Part shown: positions 10,901 through 22,389 of the stretch, in pieces
How positions within the stretch are numbered: position 1 is the first letter of the stretch
How the letters are laid out: each line of letters starts with the position of its first letter
From: Chloranthus sessilifolius
Taxonomy: Eukaryota > Streptophyta > Magnoliopsida > Chloranthales > Chloranthaceae
Length of the DNA: 64,000 bases
Reading direction: 5' to 3'
NCBI GenBank assembly: GCA_021018995.1
Contig: CM037588.1
Span: forward strand, 82,991,765 to 83,055,764
Made by a program: the position numbers and the translations under genes
Notes under the pieces: generated by a model
What the model saw: only the letters and a program-made list of their open reading frames with translations
What the model was told of the DNA's origin: nothing
Database searches by the model: none

Positions 10901-12949
10901 TGAATTTTTTCAATCGCTGAATTCTTCTGGAAACTCTTCAAATCGATTAATATTAATAGATTTATATGTGATAGGTTAATTTAAAATAATGATTTAATGG
11001 TAAAATTATGAGGGAAACCTCAAATGAATCAAAGAATAATTTAATAAATATTTTTGAATGAAATTGAAATTGAATTGATTTGAACTAATCGAATTAAATA
11101 TATTTGCTTAAATCGTAAGATTTAAATCAAGTGGATAAGTTTTGAAAATATCTAAGATATTTAATTTCTTTTGCTTTCATTTTGTAAGAAGAAGAGAGAA
11201 AAGTCCTTCTCTCTCAAATCTGTGAAAAATTTGAATAATTAATTTCTTGAATAACTTGAAACATTAGAGTCTTAATGAGATAAACCATTGAATTTGTAGA
11301 TTTAAGAAATGAGAGAGAATATTAAACTCTGAATTGATCTATTGATCGCTATAGATTTGAATGAATTATTTTTAGAGTAGCTGATCTGATCTTTTTGATC
11401 TTGAAAATGAATAAGAAATCCCTTGAATTCTAAAATTGAATCTGAAAGGTAAGAATTTTTATGTTTCAATTATATTAATGTAAGCTAGATTTATGAGTGT
11501 GAAAATATGAAGATTTTTTTGGAAAATAAGCCAAGGAAGAAGAAGTTAAGGGCTAATTGAATTTGTTAAAAGCTTGGTTCTGAAATTGATTGATTTTGAC
11601 GATGATGATTTTTGAGAAATTTGTTATTTAAAACCACTGATTGAAATGTTGATTAATCACTAATTAAATTTTTTGATGAGATGTGTTGAATTGAGAAATT
11701 GATCGATTGATTGCTTGAAATGATCGATGACTTTTCTATTTATAATTTTCGGAATTTGGGAAACTTGAGGTCGTCACCATATGTAGTATGTGATTTTGAT
11801 GAACTATTAAGAATGAGACAAATAGGATTTTGGTATATTTAGGGTTATTGAGTGAAATCAACAATTGATTTTTGAACAATGGACAATATGATCATCATGA
11901 GCTAAATATGAATTTGTTCTTAAATTGATATGACGTCTTTTTTGAATGCTTGAATTTGAAGCATTTGAACTTTTGAACTTTAAATAATTAATCAATTTTA
12001 AAAAATTTAAATCAGATTAATGTTCAATTTAATTCTTAGTAAATTGAATCCAATTCTAAATGGTAACACTTTAAATAGCACCATCAAACGAGGAGGTAGG
12101 GTTATGAAATCTTCAAGATAAATTTGGAGATGCTAACCGATAAGAGTGCATGAACCAAGAAACAATAACTCAACAAAAGCTTTGTTTGAATTCTTATAGA
12201 ATTTGAAATGAAAGTACTTTCCCAAGTAAATATTTAATGCTAATTAAAATCATTTGAATTAGAAACCAACCGTGGATAAAATTGAAAGTTTCTTCCTTTA
12301 ATCACTAAGAGGTCAACACCCATGTCAGAGGATGAAGGATAAAATGGAAGATAAGATTCAAAAACCAGAGGGATCTTGAACGAGCCAAAGAATAGATAAA
12401 GGGGACAGATAGAATGTCTTGATGAGCACTAGCTAGCGACACTTTTCAAACCACGCGGTCATTTGATCGCATCACCAAGTTCATGAGTATGAAGAGACAA
12501 TCAAGAGGTGACGCAGTTTTCTGAGTGAGGCAAAGCTTCAAATATTTCGGAATGGAAAAGCTCACAAAATAAGAGACACCTATCATTTCAGAATGAGGCC
12601 AGTTCTTTTAAAGATAGATGGATGGTCCCATGCTTTTAGAGAAAGCAGGTGAGACTCACCAACCAAAAGATGCAGGAGGACTATCGATCACTTATCACTT
12701 TTATCAAGAAAATGAATTTTTAACAAGTGTTATTGTAAATAATATGACACAAACGTACATCAATGGTAACATTGTATCATTTATAAGAACCATAAATTTG
12801 TAATTAAATCTTAAACTTTTTTGGTATTAATTCAGCCAATATACAACATTGGTAAAAATCATTTGCTTCTTCACAATGAATACATAACTCATTGATAGAT
12901 CACTAACTCTGTCATGACTCAAAGAGGAGTATCACCCCTAGACTTCAAG
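7991..12949. other. AT-rich non-genic sequence, probably old LTR-element remains
   Basis: About 5 kb of very AT-rich DNA without a supported gene. ATCGAT-type motifs recur weakly at 9260-9400 and 11690-11730. A stretch near 11440-11470 ('GAAAGGTAAGAATTTTT') resembles the leader of the Tekay 3' LTR at 28210-28235, so 10.9-12.3 kb may be the worn 5' LTR and leader of the Tekay element that follows. No LTR boundary could be fixed. Confidence 0.35.
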
Positions 12950-13035
12950 CTATGAGCTGGATATACATATGTCAAAATGCAATCTTCATGTTGAAGGTCA
13001 GAGATTTGATCCTGGATATGTATCCTTAGGATGGA

Positions 13036-13923
13036 TTGACTATCGCATACCATGGATTGGATTGTCTAAGTGATAAAGGTCTTTCAAAAATTCTCTTCGA
13101 TTCATCTTACGCCAACATGCACCATGCATCTCGACAAGCAGAGCGTATGATGAGCAATGGGTGCCATGGGTACCTCACGTTCGTGAAGAATCAACGAGAA
13201 GAGGAAATCAACGATGTTCCCGTCGTATCTGAATTCCCAGATGTATTTCCCAAAGATCTCCCTGGATTACCACCTAATAGGGAGATCGAGTTCGTGATTG
13301 AATTGGCTCTAGGTATCGAACCGTTATCGAAAGCTCCGTATCACATGGCACCAACAGAGTTGAAAGAACTAAAGGAGCAGCTTCAAGAGCTTTTAAATAA
13401 AGGATTTATCAGACCTAGTGTGGCTCCTTGGGGAGCACCTGTATTATTTGTTAAGAACGGTTTGATGCGGCTCTGCATCGATTACCGCCAGTTAAATAAG
13501 TTGACGATTAAAAATCGTTATCCACTCTCACTGATTGATGACCTCTTTGACCAACGACAAGGTCCAAAATTCTTTTCAAAGATTGATTTGAGGTCAGGTT
13601 ACCATCAGCTGAAGATCAAAGTCAAGGATATTTCGAAGACCACTTTTCGCACTAGATACAGACACTACGAGTTTTTAGTAATGCCTTTTGGGCTGATGAA
13701 TGCACCAACGTCATTGATGGACTTGATGAACCGGGTATTCAAATCACACATTGACAAATCCGTGACTATTTTTGTAGATGACATCCTCATCTATTCAAAA
13801 ACGAGAGAGGAGCACGAGCAATATTTACGGGTGGCTCTTCAGAAACTCAGAGACCATCAATTATATGCAAAACTAAGCAAGCGTGTGTTCTCAAGTCAAT
13901 TTCTTGGGATATGTAGTCTTTAA
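13036..13923 (+). pseudogene. Tekay copy 1 reverse transcriptase
   Basis: This is a reverse transcriptase fragment of a chromoviral pol polyprotein. Visible motifs: the PR-RT linker '[14 protein letters not shown]' near residues 67-80, '[12 protein letters not shown]' near 155, '[12 protein letters not shown]' near 185, '[13 protein letters not shown]' near 222, and the catalytic '[10 protein letters not shown]' near 245, where F replaces the usual Y of YVDD. The frame breaks near 'FSSQFLG', just before the connection to RNase H. The start used is simply the first Met of the open stretch; the real protein was part of gag-pol. Confidence 0.85.
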
Positions 13924-14029
13924 GACTGGCATAATCGTTGATCTAGCCAAGATTGAAGTTATTGTGAAGTGGGAACAACCGAAGACGGTAATAGAGGTTC
14001 ACCTCATGCAACTCACAAGGAAGAATGAT

Positions 14030-14490
14030 AAGTTTGAGTAGACTGGACAGTGTGAATAGAGTTTTCAAAAGCTCAAGAAGAGATTGACCACCATGCCCGT
14101 GCTTGTCATATCGTTAGCCAGTGGAGGTTTTACGGTGTACAGTGACACTTTATATAGCAGATTGGGTTGTATGCTTCATCAGAATAAGAGAGTCATTGCT
14201 TATGACTCTCAGCAACTTAAGGATCACAAGAAGAATTATCCGACTCATGACCTCGAGTTAGCGGCAGTCATCTTTGCTCTGAAGATCTGGAGGTGTTACC
14301 TTTACGGGGAGACGTTTGATATATTCACCGATCACAAGATCCTCAAGTACCTTTTCACACATAAAGATTTGAATATGAGGCAGTGGAGGTGGATGGAATT
14401 TCTTAAGGATTATGATTGCTCCATCTAGTACCACTTCGAAAAGGTGAATGTAGTGGCAAATGCGCTGAGCCGAAAATCTTCTGGTTAGTT
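14030..14490 (+). pseudogene. Tekay copy 1 RNase H
   Basis: The region reads as Ty3/gypsy RNase H: '[18 protein letters not shown]' (first catalytic Asp region), '[20 protein letters not shown]', '[14 protein letters not shown]' and '[11 protein letters not shown]'. It removes the RNA strand during reverse transcription. A stop at the end of 'DYDCSI' and another upstream near 14039 interrupt it. The following HFEKVNVVANALSR segment ends the domain near 14480. Confidence 0.8.
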
Positions 14491-15542
14491 ATCACGCCTC
14501 ATTACAAGAGTGCACCGGTGACACTTACTTGAAGATATGGCCCTATATGGCACGATATTCGATGTTAACGATTCAGGAGCTTTGATGGCTACTATTGTCC
14601 TTCGATTGACACTTTTTGAGAACTTCCACAAACTACAGTGAAGATCTCATGACCATCAGACAGGATGTGATTAGTGGAAACCGACCCGATTTCTCCATCA
14701 GGGAGGATGGATCACTTCTATTCCGAGGTCGGGTTGATGTACGCCATCCATCTTGGGAGTACTAAGATGTACCAGGAACTGAAGAAGAGTTTCTGGTGGA
14801 GAGGCCTAAAGAAAGATGTGGCAGAATATGTTTCGTAGTGTTTAGTATGTTAGCAGGTGGAGGTTGATCATCGGAACCCATCTGCTCTATTTCAACTATT
14901 GTCGATACCAAAATGGAAATGGGAAGCCATTTCCATGGACTTCATTCTTGGTTTGCCAAGAACTGTGAAAGGACACAACACTATCTGGGTCATCGTCGAT
15001 CGATTGACCAAGTCTGCCCACTTCTTACCATATAACACAAAGTATACAGCCAGCAAACTTGTAGAGTTGTATCTCAAGGAGATTGTCAGATTACATGGTG
15101 TACCAGTCAGCATCGTTTCAGATGGAGATCCATTATATACTTCACAGTTTTGGTAGCGATTTCAAGAAGGAATGGGTTCACGATTGGATTTTAGTTTAGC
15201 GTTTCACCCTCAGACCGATAGGCAAACCAAAAGGGTGAACCAGATAATCGACGGCATGCTACAGGCTTGTATGTTGGATTTTCAAGGATTGTGGGATAAG
15301 CATCTACCCCTGATCGAATTCTCCTATAGGCGACCATTGGAATGACTCCATAGGAAGCTTTGTATGGTCGGAAATGCAAGTCTCCACTCAATTGGGAGGA
15401 AGTTGGCGAGAAGCTCATTTTGGGTCCGAAGATTGTGGAATGTAAGACCGAAATAGTTCGGCTAATCGGTGAGAGGTTGCGAGTTGCACAGAGTCGCCAA
15501 AAGAGTTGTGCCGACTTCAAAAGAACGCATGTCGAGTTCCAG
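14491..15542 (+). pseudogene. Tekay copy 1 integrase
   Basis: An eroded N-terminal zinc-finger part (14640-14860) is followed by the catalytic core. '[13 protein letters not shown]' carries the first Asp and '[12 protein letters not shown]' the second. The usual Glu of the third motif is replaced by Lys ('RQTKRVNQIID'), so the core would be dead even without the stop at about 15154. The C-terminal part continues with 'ALYGRKCKSPLNWEEVGEK' and reads to 15542, where an intron-like insert begins. Confidence 0.78.
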
Positions 15543-15612
15543 GTGAGCATGATAGCATTAATTACCTTTAGTTTCCTCTATCTTATGCCTTATTAACACC
15601 CCACACTTTCAG
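15543..15612 (+). other. intron-like 70-bp insert in Tekay copy 1 pol
   Basis: The insert begins GTGAGC and ends CACTTTCAG, with a T-rich tract before the AG. Copy 2 (near 26187) is continuous at the same codon boundary. Excluding the 70 bp brings the two flanking open frames into register, and seventy is not a multiple of three. It therefore looks like a spliceosomal intron or an intron-sized insertion. Whether it is spliced is unknown. Confidence 0.6.
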
Positions 15613-16017
15613 ATAGGGGACAACACATTCATGAAGATCTCGCCTACTAAGGGCGTGAGGCATTTTGGAAGACGGGGGAAGCTGAGCTCGAGCTATGTTG
15701 GCCCCTTTGAGGTACTAGGTCGGCGTCGATATCGCCTTTTTGCCAGAATTCCAAAGATGCACAATGTATTTCGCGTGTCCATGTTGCTGAGGAATGTTAA
15801 AAACCTGACTCACGTTTTGGACTACCAACCTAGTTTGCTTCAAGACGATTGAACATTGACCGAAGAGCCGGTGCAAATTTTGGACCGTAAAGAACAAATC
15901 TTACGGACCAAGCGGATTCCCTTAGTGCTTGTGAAGTGGCGGAACCATTCTTCCGAAGAAGCCACTTGGGAACATGAAGTAGAGATCCGTAATCAATACC
16001 TGCATTTATTCACATGA
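15613..16017 (+). pseudogene. Tekay copy 1 integrase C-terminus and chromodomain
   Basis: 'LSSSYVGPFEVLGR' is the GPF/Y module that ends chromoviral integrases. After a stop at 15850-15852 the same frame continues to 'VKWRNHSSEEATWEHE', a chromodomain, which in this clade targets integration to heterochromatin marked by histone methylation. The frame ends with TGA at 16015-16017. Confidence 0.8.
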
Positions 16018-16389
16018 AACTTCTCAATTAGGTGAGTAACAATTTGATAAAATGTCAAAATTCTATGTGATCTCGTCTCAATACAATTTCCTTGGATATA
16101 TGTGCTTGTTGTTTCGTTTTGGGGTACTTGTTGCTTGTTGCGTATTATGACTCTTTTGAGAAATTCAAGAGACTAAGTGCTAAGACCGTTGCTCTAAGAA
16201 ATTTGGAATTTTGTTTAAATTCCATCACATTATGACAATCAGAAATTAAAGGCTTAAATCTTATTTAATATGCTATGGATGAATGTGGGTGTGCCAAATA
16301 TAGGTGTACAGGTACAGAAGAGGAGTTGGGACTTAAAGTCCTCAAAACAGGTGTAGAGGAAAATATTCAAGAAATTTCAGACATGAAAT
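16018..16389. other. non-coding tail after Tekay copy 1
   Basis: AT-rich sequence without a gene. Neither a polypurine tract followed by TGT, as seen for copy 2 at 27373-27388, nor any other LTR start is visible here, so the element's end cannot be placed. Confidence 0.4.
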
Positions 16390-16399
16390 TTTCTAAAGA

Positions 16400-16538
16400 A
16401 ACTGATCAATTAAAATTTTCTAAAGAAATTGATCGATCGAAATTTTCCCTTTGAGGAAACTGATCGATCGATTTTCTCGGGCTGCTGAGTGTTCCGAAAA
16501 ACCGATCGATCAATTTTGGAAATCGATTGATCGATTAT
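16400..16538. repeat. cluster of GATCGATCGA palindromes
   Basis: Five sites of the type GATCGATCGAT occur at about 16403, 16432, 16462, 16502 and 16525, with flanks AAATTTT or TTTTGG. Spacing is 23-40 bp. The cluster lies immediately upstream of a TATA box and the extra ORF at 16788, a position comparable with the motif arrays upstream of TATA boxes in the LTRs elsewhere in this window. Confidence 0.75.
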
Positions 16539-16543
16539 GTCAG

Positions 16544-16551
16544 TATATATT
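16544..16551 (+). promoter_or_regulatory. putative TATA box of the extra ORF
   Basis: TATATATT within 'CAGTATATATTGGGG' lies directly after the GATCGATC cluster and about 240 bp before the ATG at 16788. The sequence between is suitable as a 5' leader; the second repeat copy has a GTAAGC at 17456, so a leader intron is possible. Confidence 0.4.
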
Positions 16552-16787
16552 GGGGTCGTGGGTTCTAACACCTCATTTGCTCGACTCCATTTAGAAATTT
16601 TAGGGGTTTTTCCCCCTTTCTCGTGAGAACGCCGCCGTGTATCGTTCAAGACCGCTAGAAATTCAATTTCTTGGGTGTGGATCGGATTCAAACTTCCTAA
16701 AAAGATAAACCCTACCTTTCCTTTGAATTGATTTTGGTTAATTTCAAGTTCTAAACCCTAGATTTCATGGATTTCCCTTGAAATATC

Positions 16788-17279
16788 ATGGCACCCCAGG
16801 TGAAACCTGCCGTTAAGACTCCCACATCGAAGAGGCCCGCATCTAAGGCCGGTTCTTCAAACCAACCCCCACTTCCGCAACCACGAGAACAATCGAATGC
16901 GTGGTGGGGAGCCAAGGAATTCGAAGTCGAATGGTCCTTTGACCCCGAGCTATTTGAAAACTAAGAGACTACCGCGTGGGCGTTCAGGTACCTAGAGAAG
17001 GCTGGGTTAGGACCTTTGCTCCGACCCTTCTATGAGTATTTTTACCCGCGAATGGTCAAATTATTTTATCAAAATATATACCGGGGCGAAGATCGTGATA
17101 ATATATACACCAAAATTGATGATAAGGTATATGCGTTTGGAGTTGATCTCATCGCCGAGGCGATGAAATGCCCTTCCAATTTTGACCAAAATATGGGTTT
17201 GTTGGCACCGAACACTATACCAGTACAATTCCATATTGGTATGGAAAAGATGACTCATGGGGAACATGGGTCCGGGTAG
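16788..17279 (+). pseudogene. extra ORF, plant transposon-protein-like, first copy
   Basis: The frame begins with a basic, Lys/Pro-rich N-terminus (MAPQVKPAVKTPTSKRPASK) and continues, after one in-frame TAA at 16962, with 'AWAFRYLEKAGLGPLLRPF', 'YPRMVKLFYQNI' and 'YAFGVDLIAEAMKCPSN'. This layout resembles the 'putative plant transposon protein' family found as an extra ORF in plant LTR retrotransposons; the match is from memory and not certain. Molecular function is unknown. The own TATA box and palindrome cluster upstream suggest a separate transcription unit. Confidence 0.5.
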
Positions 17280-17537
17280 TCCGTGACGAGAGCCCAACTA
17301 CCAGATCAAATGTTGAAGTTGGATGTGATCTTCAAGTGTAATTTATACCCCTTGAGGCACAAGTCGGAAAGAGTGGGAAGCATTCAACGTACCTTATTTT
17401 CGGCCTTTAGAGGACAATGGTTCAGTGCGGATCGGATTCAAACTTCCTAAAAAGGTAAGCCCTACCTTTCCTTTTAATTGATTTTGGTTAATTTCAAGTT
17501 CTAAACCCTAGATTTCGTGGATTTCCCTTGAAATATC

Positions 17538-18060
17538 ATGGCACCCAAGGTGAAACCCACCCGCCATTAAGACTCCCACATCGAAGAGGCTCGTATCTAA
17601 GGCCGGTTCTTTGAACCAATACCCACTGCCGCAATCACGAGAACAACCGAATGCGTGATGGGGAGCCAAGGAATTCAAAGTCGAATGGTCCTTTGACCAC
17701 GAGCTCTTTAAAACCAATAGACTATTGTGTGGGCGTTCGGGTACCTAGAGAAGGCTGGGTCAGGACCTTTGCTCCGACCATTCCACAAGTATTTTTACCC
17801 GTGAATGGTCAAATTATCAAAATATATACTGGGGTGAAGACCGTGATAAAATATACACCAAAATCGATGATAAGGTATATGCGTTTGGAGTTGATCGCAT
17901 CACCGAGGCAATGAAATGCCCCTCCGATTTTGACCGAAATATGGGTTTGTTGGCACCGAACACTATACTGGTACCATTCCACATTGTTATGAAAAAGATG
18001 ACTCATGGGGAACATGGGTTTGGGCAGTTTGTGACGAGAGCCCAATTATCAGACCAAATG
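17538..18060 (+). pseudogene. extra ORF, second tandem copy
   Basis: Duplicate of the ORF at 16788, starting at the corresponding ATG. An early indel near 17565 shifts the frame, and later parts are readable in other frames (for example 'MKCPSDFDRNMGLLAPNT' at 17911-17964). It is clearly broken. Confidence 0.6.
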
Positions 18061-19524
18061 TGGATGTTGGATCTGATCAAGTGTAATTTATACCCCTTTT
18101 GTTGTTTATTTACTTTGTGCTTGTTAAGATGCTAGAAACAATAAACAAAAAGGAAAATTATAGCAAAAGAAATTTGCACACAAAGATAAAACACAGGCCT
18201 GTAATAATCTAGGGTTGTTGCAGCAAGTTTTAGAAGGTAAGGGTTGTCTATAGGAAAATGTATTTAAGAATTAGCAAATCTCCAGATTTGCTATAGATCT
18301 GGCACTCTAACCTATTCTAACTTAAGACAAAGAACGAAAAAAAAAGAAAAGAGGAGAGGTTTTATGGTTGTCACTTTGAACTAAAAGCAGCAAAAAATTA
18401 AATCTAATTATGAATAATTTAAAGGATGATCCAGAGGTGAGCAAAAGAAAGATTTGAATCAGAGAGCAAAGGTTTTGGTGAAATAAAATCAAATGTGGAG
18501 GATTAACAGCTTGGGATTAGTCTCAGTGATAAATTGATTGGTTAAATAGCAGTGCAGAGGATGGATCTGCAGCCATCCTTCATTTGGCTACAAGCTCAAG
18601 TGCAAGGTAGAATAATCCAACTTAAACCAAAGACTTGAATTGATCATAAGGTTATAATCTGTCCACTTCAATGGTCACAGATCATCCTAGGGATTTCATT
18701 CAATCCAAAGGTCCAAATTGAAATAAGAAAACTACTACAAATGTTGTGGATGCAAAGCTACAAGCTCAGGCATCCACAGGGGCATACAATCTATGAAAAT
18801 TTGAGCGAAATCAACAGATCCACAGATTAAATGAACTTTAAAACTAACAAATCATTAATTTAATACAACTTACAACAAATTGGTCTCGGATCTGTAGTCT
18901 CTGCATTATCCAACCCTCATACAAAACTTTCTCACCACTCAAATTACAGATCTGACCTTACCCTAGTTGTTAGAAGAATTTAGCCAACCATGGTTGGGCT
19001 AAAGAGAGAATAGAGAAGACGGGAGAAGGATAGAATTTTTGGCAGGAAAGATAATTTGAAATTGCTCAAAATCTGGATGCCTTCTCTGTTGTGTTTCTCC
19101 CATATTTATACACTTCCCCCAACTGTCTTAGATCTGTTTTAGCCTATCAGAGCAACATGCAATCAAATCTGTTATCAGGCTTGCTGAGGTGGTTGCATTC
19201 CCTCCAAGAATCTCCCACGATCTTATTAGAACTAGGTGAGCATACGTGAGGCCGTTAGGGAGTTCTTCTCTGCAGCATTTGCATTCCAAAAGTAACCTCA
19301 AAGTAGTTTAATGGCCTTTTGACACGTGCATCAAAGCACGGAATGATTTTCACCCTCAGCTGACAAGAGAAAAGTTCAGCATTCGTGTGTCGATAGGTTC
19401 AGAGAACCCTTCAATAGGTTCCAGATGCAAATGTAGCGCACTTTCGAATTTGGTCAGCACAAGCTTGCTATTTTTACCCATAGTGCCCTTTCGAATTTTC
19501 ATCACGTTCTTTTTGTTTTGGCTT

Positions 19525-20450
19525 GTATATTTTTATTTTTCTTTTCTTTTATTTTATCAAAGGCCACGACATGGACTTCGATTCCGTCATTGCCGGCTGG
19601 ATGCAATTCTTTTGTCATCTCACAACTTGGCTTGTGTTGACTTAATATATACTGTGACTGCTTGTGGACCTTAAAGAGAGCATTTTCTTGGGATGTATCT
19701 TTGGCATGGGATAGGTTAGGAATTTTAAAGGTATTCTTGGGTTAAAAGGTTTCCTTGATTGGGTTCCAGTTGTTGTAATACACTTCTTCCTTAGGGGATT
19801 TCTACTGTACATGCCCCATAATCTCTTTTATTTTCTATATATTTTTTCTTTCAGACATCATCTTTTTGGGATTTTTCTTTTTTGATATTTTTGGATTTTT
19901 GTGATAACTCTTTTTCTCTTTTATTTTTTTTGTTGGTATATACACTCTTTTTTTGGGGAGAGGGTAATGAAAGAAAAGGCTATTGGCTCAAGATGGGGTA
20001 GGAAAGGGTATAAGTGTTCAAGGATATTTTTTGGCTACTTGGCTTTGGAATGATGGCCTCTTATATGGGTCCTTAAGCAGATACGTATCCATATTATCAA
20101 TACTTATCTTACTGCTAAGACTAGGAGTAGAATAATCGGATGTATCCAGCGTTGATTGGCTTAGGAAAATGATCTCCGTCCATAGTAGCAAGGCGGAGCG
20201 CGTATCCAGGCAACACCTCTCGGATGACGTAAGGTCCTTCCCAGTTGGGCTTGAATTTCCCTCTCGGATCAGTGTTCCATCATCGCCCTTTGGTATGTCA
20301 CCCTAACATTCTTCAACCCAAATGGCATGACATGGTAACAGAAAGTTTATCATGAAGTAATGAACGCTGTCTTCTCTTGGTCTGCTTCGGCCATCTTGAT
20401 CTAATTGTATCTAGAAAATCCGTCCATGAACAACATCCTATCCTATCGGG
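19525..20450 (-). mobile_element. rearranged Tat-element fragment inside the LTR
   Basis: On the minus strand this contains sequence matching the region after pol of Tat element A (about 43000-43700) joined near 20275 to part of its RT (about 40385-40530). The region between, RNase H and integrase, is missing. It splits the LTR between the TATA side and the motif array. Confidence 0.65.
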
Positions 20451-20479
20451 TGCCTGATCGAGAAGATTTGCTTTTAAAT

Positions 20480-21245
20480 GGTCGACAGGATAGAAGATGG
20501 AGGACTGCAGATGCTTGTCGAGAGGTTTAGCAGTGCAGGGCTGCTGAAGAAGTCGACGAGATCTAATTGCTGTAAGTTAATTGGTCGACAGGTTTAAAAA
20601 GGAGCTGCAAATGAAGCTGTTGACAGGATAGGCTGCATGAGGGCTTGAAGTTGTCGAGAGGATGCCTGCACTTTGGTTTACCAACTGCTTGATAGGGTGA
20701 AAGGGAGGTTGGAGGTTGACAGGAATGGAGGCTTGCTGCCGTTGTCGATAGGTTCAGAAGGCTCATGATGGTTGGAGTTGTTGATGGGCTTGGAGCTGCT
20801 AAGCTAAAGAGCTCGACAGGTTCTGCTCTTTAAATCCATCGACATGTTTAATTAACAGCTCATCCTCTCGACAGGATTAATGGCTGGAAGCTGCAAGTGC
20901 TCGATAGGTTGCATGATGTTTCTGAAGCTGCAATCTAACAACTCGATAGGATGCCTTTTTGTAATGCAAGTTGCTGTTGACAGGTTCAAAGGTGTAAAGG
21001 ACTATATGTCGATAGGTTTAAGCTCAATAATCTTTCCATTCAAGAGGTTGGTAAATGGAGTATAGGCGACACTCACTTTAAGCCCTCGACAGGTTCAACA
21101 ACAGCTTTTGGCTTCAGCAACTATTTTGATGGGTTCAAGGCTACGAAACACTTCAAGTTGAGAGATTGAGCTTAGGGCTGCTCCTATCAGGTCGACAGGT
21201 ATAGCTGCTGAGTTGAAGGGATTGCTAGAGCAACTTGACAGGCAT
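20480..21245. repeat. array of ~20 YTCGACAGG motifs in LTR copy 1
   Basis: Variants of GTCGACAGGTT recur about every 26-42 bp, for example at 20481, 20517, 20552, 20584, 20618, 20653, 20743, 20812, 20867, 20900, 20942, 20976, 21008, 21085 and 21190. One further site lies at about 19390 beyond the Tat insertion. The core GTCGAC is self-complementary. On the element's own strand the array lies upstream of its TATA box. Confidence 0.85.
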
Positions 21246-21594
21246 CCTCTGATGTTGAAACCAAGTGCACTCTCATTTAATAGGTGTGCTGACCAAGCTT
21301 CTAACAAGTAAAGTGTGCTTCTGTTTCAACACCAATTCGCAAGGCGCAGCTGCTGTAACTGAAGCTCTGATGTAGTTTCCTGTAGTCCCCAGCTGCATGC
21401 TTCAATTCAGCTCTATTGGATGACTCTAAAACTCTCCTTATTGGCACTTTTTAATTGAAAACTGCACTAAGGACAAAATTAACTCTTTGCTACAAAACAA
21501 CACTAAAAACAAGTATTAAACACTCTTAAGTCCTATCAAAAGCTAGGTTTAAAGGGGTATAAAATGGTATAAAATAGTGACTAACAGCAGGTTA

Positions 21595-22220
21595 GAGACT
21601 GGTTTAACTATCGATCCGGTTAAAATTGAGTCAGTTGTGAAGTGGGAATAGCTGAGGACAGTAACAGAAGTACGTTGTTTCCTTGGTTTTGTTGGGTACT
21701 ATAGGAGATTTGTAGAAGGTTTCTCTAAGATCTCAGGTCAGCTTATACGACTCATAGGAAAGAATGCTAAGTTTGAGTGGATTGAGCAATGCGAGCAGAG
21801 TTTTCAAGAGCTCAAGAACAAATTGATTACCACGCCAGTATTTGCCATACCGTCAGGCAGTGGAGGTTATGCGGTATACAACGACACTTCATACAGTGGA
21901 TTGGGGTGTGTACTTAATCAGAATGATAGAGTCATTGCTTACGGCTCTAGGCAACTCAAGGACCACGAAAAGAATTATCCAACTCATGACCTTGAGCTAG
22001 CAGCAATCATCTTTGCTCTGAAAACCTAGAGACATTACCTTTATGGGAAAATATTTAATATATTTACCGATCACAAAAGCCTCAAGTATCTTTTCACCTA
22101 GAAAGACTTGAACATGCAGCAGCAAAGATGGATGGAGTTCCTCAAAGCGTATGATTGTTACATCCAGTATCACTCCGGGAAGGCTAATGTTGTAGCAGAT
22201 GCACTGAGGTGAAAGTCTTC
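21595..22220 (+). pseudogene. Tekay copy 2 RT end and RNase H
   Basis: '[19 protein letters not shown]' is the RT-RNase H connection. Then follow '[18 protein letters not shown]', '[20 protein letters not shown]', '[17 protein letters not shown]', a stop, and 'YGKIFNIFTDHKSLKYLF'. '[11 protein letters not shown]' ends the domain near 22210. The readable frame is broken by at least four stops. The first catalytic Asp is Asn/Asp-ambiguous at YNDTS. Confidence 0.8.
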
Positions 22221-22389
22221 TGCTCAGTTGTCGCACCTAGTCACGAGAGTGCATAGATGGCGGTTACTTGAAGATATGACCCTATGCAACACCAAGTTTG
22301 ATGTTACATGTTTCAGAGCCTTGATGGCTACGATTGTGATTCGGTCAATACTTTATGAGAATATCCACAAACTACAGATGGTAGATGAT

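Larger units (their letters stand above)
12950..16017 (+). mobile_element. decayed Ty3/gypsy chromovirus (Tekay type), copy 1, pol region
   Basis: The domain order protease remnant, RT, RNase H, integrase, chromodomain marks a Ty3/gypsy chromovirus; the linker '[17 protein letters not shown]' and the C-terminal chromodomain are typical of the Tekay/Del clade. Several stops and frameshifts break the polyprotein, so it is inactive. Protease sequence upstream of 13036 is barely readable. LTRs could not be delimited on either side. Copy 2 lies at 21595-26607 in the same orientation. Confidence 0.8.
16681..18099. repeat. 750-bp tandem duplication carrying an extra ORF
   Basis: Sequence from 16681 recurs from 17431 at an offset of 750 bp with high similarity; both start ATCGGATTCAAACTTCC. 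The second copy stops near 18099, where the minus-strand LTR begins. Both contain the end of a leader and one copy of the ORF described below. Small indels distinguish the copies, so the duplication is not recent. Confidence 0.85.
18100..21586 (-). mobile_element. long LTR of unnamed family, copy 1 (inverted, rearranged)
   Basis: Read on the minus strand it starts TGTTAGTCACTATTTTATAC at 21586 and ends at 18100, and is homologous along its length to the solo LTR at 22695-25518. Its TATA box lies at 19102-19110 (minus). A GTCGACAGG motif array occupies 20480-21245. About 0.9 kb of Tat-element sequence (19525-20450) is inserted inside. The 5 bp on either side (CCTTT and GCAGG) do not match, and the flanks belong to different repeats, so this copy was probably left by rearrangement instead of a simple insertion. 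No coding region is present. Confidence 0.75.
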
